A stretch of 64,000 bases of DNA from Hypericum androsaemum (taxonomy: Eukaryota > Streptophyta > Magnoliopsida > Malpighiales > Hypericaceae), in contig OZ023182.1 in the NCBI GenBank assembly GCA_963995505.1, positions 1,503,001-1,567,000 on the forward strand, read 5' to 3'. The translations under genes were made by a program, and so were the position numbers. Shown one piece after another: positions 61,574 to 64,000 of this stretch; within the stretch, counting starts at the first letter, position 1; each line of letters begins with the position of its first letter. The notes beneath the pieces are model-generated. The model had not been told where the DNA came from, searched no databases, and worked only from the letters and a program-made list of their open reading frames with translations.

Positions 61574-61697
61574 AGGTTATTCCAGCCCCATCATCTGTAG
61601 AAAGTCATCTTGACGAAGGCTTTGTCGCCTCTCTCCTTTGAATCACATTTGTGCAAGCTTGGACTAATGTCTATACATAGTCCAGCTTGTGGGCGGG
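61574..61697 (+). mobile_element. Copia 3' internal remnant (gag scrap joined to RNase H end)
   Basis: A 31-bp gag-derived piece (TTATTCCAGCCCCATCATCT...AGTC, also present at 62775 and 63059) is joined directly to the end of Copia RNase H: ILTKALSPLSFESHLCKLGL then a purine-rich polypurine-tract-like GGGCGGG just before the LTR. The gag-to-RNase-H jump means almost the whole internal region is deleted. It ends where the LTR at 61698 begins. Confidence 0.65.
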
Positions 61698-62024
61698 TGT
61701 TAAAATATAATGAAGAAGAAGAAAATGCATGTCTTGCTGTGATAAAGAAGAAGAATGCAGGAAAGAAAGAAGAAGATGTTGCTGGGCTGAACATCACATT
61801 AAAAGCCAAAAAGAATAAAGACGGTGCAAAGCCCAAACAAGAGAAAACTAGCTGGAGGACTAAAATGCATTGTGGATAAGCTTTATTCCTTTTTGTCCTT
61901 TTGTAAATCTGATTTTGGCTAGATTAGATTATTCCTTCTGTATATACCCTGATGTACAGCTCATGATATATTATTGAGAAAACGTACCAACAAACCTTTT
62001 CTCTCTCTTTCATATTTTTTTTCA
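61698..62024 (+). mobile_element. Copia LTR, 327 bp
   Basis: It begins TGTTAAAATATAATG after a polypurine-like tract and ends TTTTCA immediately before an initiator-Met-type primer-binding site. The interior has TATATACC and a poly-pyrimidine end (TTTTCTCTCTCTTTC), typical of plant Ty1-copia LTRs. It serves both as 3' LTR of the deleted remnant on its left and as 5' LTR of the element to its right. The right-hand LTR is outside the window, so identity between LTRs cannot be checked. Confidence 0.7.
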
Positions 62025-62036
62025 TGATATCAGAGC
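62025..62036 (+). other. Primer-binding site of Copia element
   Basis: TGATATCAGAGC differs by one base from TGGTATCAGAGC, the sequence complementary to the 3' end of plant initiator methionine tRNA, the usual Copia primer. It directly follows the LTR end. Confidence 0.75.
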
Positions 62037-62086
62037 AAAACTTTTGAGCTTCCTCTGTTCCTTTTCCTTCTTCCTTTAATCCAAAA

Positions 62087-63460
62087 ATGGCAGAGCTAGT
62101 GCTTATTGATCATAATGCAGATCCTTTTTACTTACATCCTGGAGAGAGCCCAGCCTCTATTTTTGTCACACCTCTCCTTAATGGAGACAACTACCATTCC
62201 TGGTTTAGGTCGATGAAGATGACCTTGGAGACGAAAAATAAGCTTGGGTTTCTTGACAGGAGTATCGAGACACCAGCAGTTGGTGATGCTAAATACGCAT
62301 CTTGGAGGTGCTGTAACACGATGCTTATCCGATGGATCATGAACTCTGTCGAGGCAAACTTTGTTGACAGCTTACAATGGTGCGAGTTGGCTGCAGATAT
62401 CTGGGATGAGCTGCGGGACAGATTTGGCAGAAGCGACCTCATTCGCATCACCGAGCTTAAGCGTGTGATTCACTCTTTGAATCAAGGTATCCTTTCTGTC
62501 CAGGATTATTACAACAAATACAAGGATTTATGAGAGCAATTGATTCAGTTTAGACTGATTACTAATTGTACTTGTGTTGAAAATTGAGATAGAAATTGTG
62601 CTGCTATTACTCTGGTTTATGGATATCAGTTTCAAGATATGATTATAGGCTTCTTAATTAGTTTAAATGAGAACTAAGCCTTTGTCAGATCTCAGATCTT
62701 GATCTTGGATCCTTTGCCACCACTGAGTAGGGTTCTCTACATTGTTAGACAACATGAGAGGCAGTAGATTAATGTTATTCCAGCCCCATCATCTGTAGAA
62801 AGTCCCATGTTGGCTGCTCGTTCACCTGGTTATAAACCTTTTACTTCTCAGTATAAGAAGCCTATTTGTCGTCATTGCAATATGACTGGTCACACCATTG
62901 AAAAGTGTTTTAAACTCCATGGCTATCCTCCAAATTTTGTGCCAAAGTCCAGAGGGAACACTGTTAACATGGCAACTAGAGGTGATGTTCATCCTGTATC
63001 GGGATCTTTTAACTACATGTCTCAGCTGAATCAGATACAGAACAACTTAATGGTCGTGTTATTCCAGCCCCATCATCTGTAGAAAGTCCCATGTTGGCTG
63101 CTCGTTCACCTGGTTATAAACCTTTTACTTCTCAGTATAAGAAGCCTATTTGTCATCATTGCAATATGACTGGTCACACCATTGAAAAGTGTTTTAAACT
63201 CCATGGCTATCCTCCAAATTTTGTGCCAAAGTCCAGAGGGAACACTGTTAACATGGCAACTAGAGGTGATGTTCATCCTGTATCGGGATCTTTTAACTAC
63301 ATGTCTCAGCTGAATCAGATACAGAACAACTTAATGGTCGTGTTACTACCTTTCAACAAGGAATGGCTTCCTCTGTCAGTTTTCGTGCTCCACCAACAGC
63401 TGCGAAGAGTCTTAATCGTTCTTCGTCAACTTAGTCTAGTAAGCCTACACCAACAGTAGC
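62087..63460 (+). pseudogene. Copia gag, decayed and internally duplicated
   Basis: The first 148 codons (62087-62533) are a clean gag start of the retrotran_gag_3/UBN2 type: TPLLNGDNYHSWFRSMKMTL, KLGFLD, NSVEANFVDSLQW, RFGRSDLIRITELKR and VQDYYNKYKDL. A TGA then replaces the usual Trp, and further in-frame stops follow near 62588, 62677 and 62768, mostly explainable by G-to-A or C-to-T change. A zinc knuckle (CRHCNMTGHTIEKC, C-X2-C-X4-H-X4-C) follows. The region with the knuckle is present twice in tandem (62774-63057 and 63058-63341); the second copy reads CHHC. Not translatable as a whole. Confidence 0.88.
62774..63341 (+). repeat. 284-bp tandem duplication in Copia gag
   Basis: Unit 1 is 62774-63057 and unit 2 is 63058-63341. 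They are nearly identical; one clear difference is CGTCATTG versus CATCATTG in the zinc knuckle. The junction shows the microhomology TGTTA. The first about 31 bp of the unit also occur at 61574. Confidence 0.92.
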
Positions 63461-63464
63461 TTAG

Positions 63465-64000
63465 TTGCTTGAATCTCAAAAGGATTCTGCAGGTATTGTT
63501 CTGAATTTACATGTTCGGGCTGTAGATCATTGCGATTCTTGGATACTTGATTCTGAAGCTTCAACTCATGTTACGTGCAATATGGATTCGTTTACAACCT
63601 ACAACGCTATAACACCAACTTTTGTGACGCTTCCTAATAGATCTCACATTCAAGCAACAAACAGAGGGACTCTCAGGTTGACACCAGATTTGATACAGCA
63701 CAATATTTTATTTATGCCAGGCTTTGCTTTCAACTTGCTGTCAATTAGTCGATTGACCAATGATGCACCTTATTTGCTCACATTTTGTGCCTCTACTTGT
63801 GTCATATAGGACCTTATCAAGCAGAGGACGATTGATTTTCCTGAGAAGTGCAATGGCTTATACTACATCAACATGACACATCAACCACCAAATCAGACAT
63901 CTTCATCCTCTATTTTTCCCTCTGCTCTTTTAGCATCTGAACCTCCTTACATTTATCATAAATTGGACCTCTGGCACTGTCGTTTAGACCATGTCCCTAG
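63465..64000 (+). pseudogene. Copia protease and gag-pre-integrase domain, runs off the window
   Basis: The frame gives WILDSEASTHVTCN, the retroviral-type aspartic protease active-site segment, but with Glu replacing the Gly of D-S-G-A. LFMPGFAFNLLSISRL, a conserved post-protease block, follows. A TAG at 63807 replaces a probable Gln, after which the frame continues DLIKQRTI, CNGLYYI and LWHCRLDHVP (gag-pre-integrase, normally LWHxRLGH). The integrase would follow beyond 64000. The altered active site and stop show an inactive copy. Confidence 0.87.

Overview
The window is nuclear DNA from a flowering plant, almost certainly a eudicot. It has AT-rich intergenic DNA, short-exon genes with GT-AG introns, plant-specific genes (MSH7, MBF1c, a SULTR3;5-type transporter, a trihelix factor, a glyoxal-oxidase-like enzyme) and plant LINEs, Copia elements and Mutator-like elements. 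I cannot name the species from the sequence.

Layout. 1-4.5 kb: a dead LINE on the minus strand, with its 5' piece inverted. 4.5-9.3 kb: AT-rich intergenic DNA. 9.3-12.0 kb: a second, 5'-truncated LINE. 12-17.3 kb: gene-poor. 17.3-18.6 kb: a Pack-MULE with about 240-bp inverted termini and a 9-bp target duplication, carrying a fragment of an INDETERMINATE-DOMAIN zinc-finger gene. 19.9-26.0 kb: a complete 12-exon sulfate-transporter-family gene (minus). 27.7-30 kb: an unrecognised ORF and small repeats. 30.1-32.3 kb: another MULE, into whose left inverted repeat a solo LTR has inserted. 33.2-34.7 kb: a second member of the 17.3-kb MULE family. 35.7-36.5 kb: a glycine-rich secreted protein (minus). 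37.7-38.9 kb: a trihelix protein (plus). 39.9-46.1 kb: MSH7 in 17 exons (minus). 47.5-47.9 kb: MBF1c (plus). 48.2 kb: a small hAT-like MITE. 49.1-52.0 kb: a casein-kinase-1-like gene (minus) with two lesions. 53.1-54.0 kb: a third long-TIR MULE. 54.2 kb: a TMEM234-like membrane protein (plus). 55.2 kb: an XTH relic. 56.7-59.0 kb: a three-exon glyoxal/galactose-oxidase-like gene (minus). 61.2-64 kb: a rearranged Copia element running off the window.

The host genes do not form a cluster or pathway; each stands alone with its own promoter. Some promoters carry fitting signals: a palindromic E2F site before MSH7 and a heat-shock-element-like site before MBF1c. I see no CRISPR, operon or other new defence or biosynthetic system. 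The most unusual content is the mobile DNA (four MULEs with readable 9-bp target duplications, gene capture, nested insertion, an apparent twin-priming inversion and a microhomology duplication in Copia gag) and the kinase gene, which has lost its helix-C glutamate and a splice acceptor.

Exon coordinates were derived by hand from splice consensus, frame continuity and family conservation. The SULTR, MSH7 and GLOX models close exactly in frame; the CK1 model closes only if one non-canonical acceptor is accepted.
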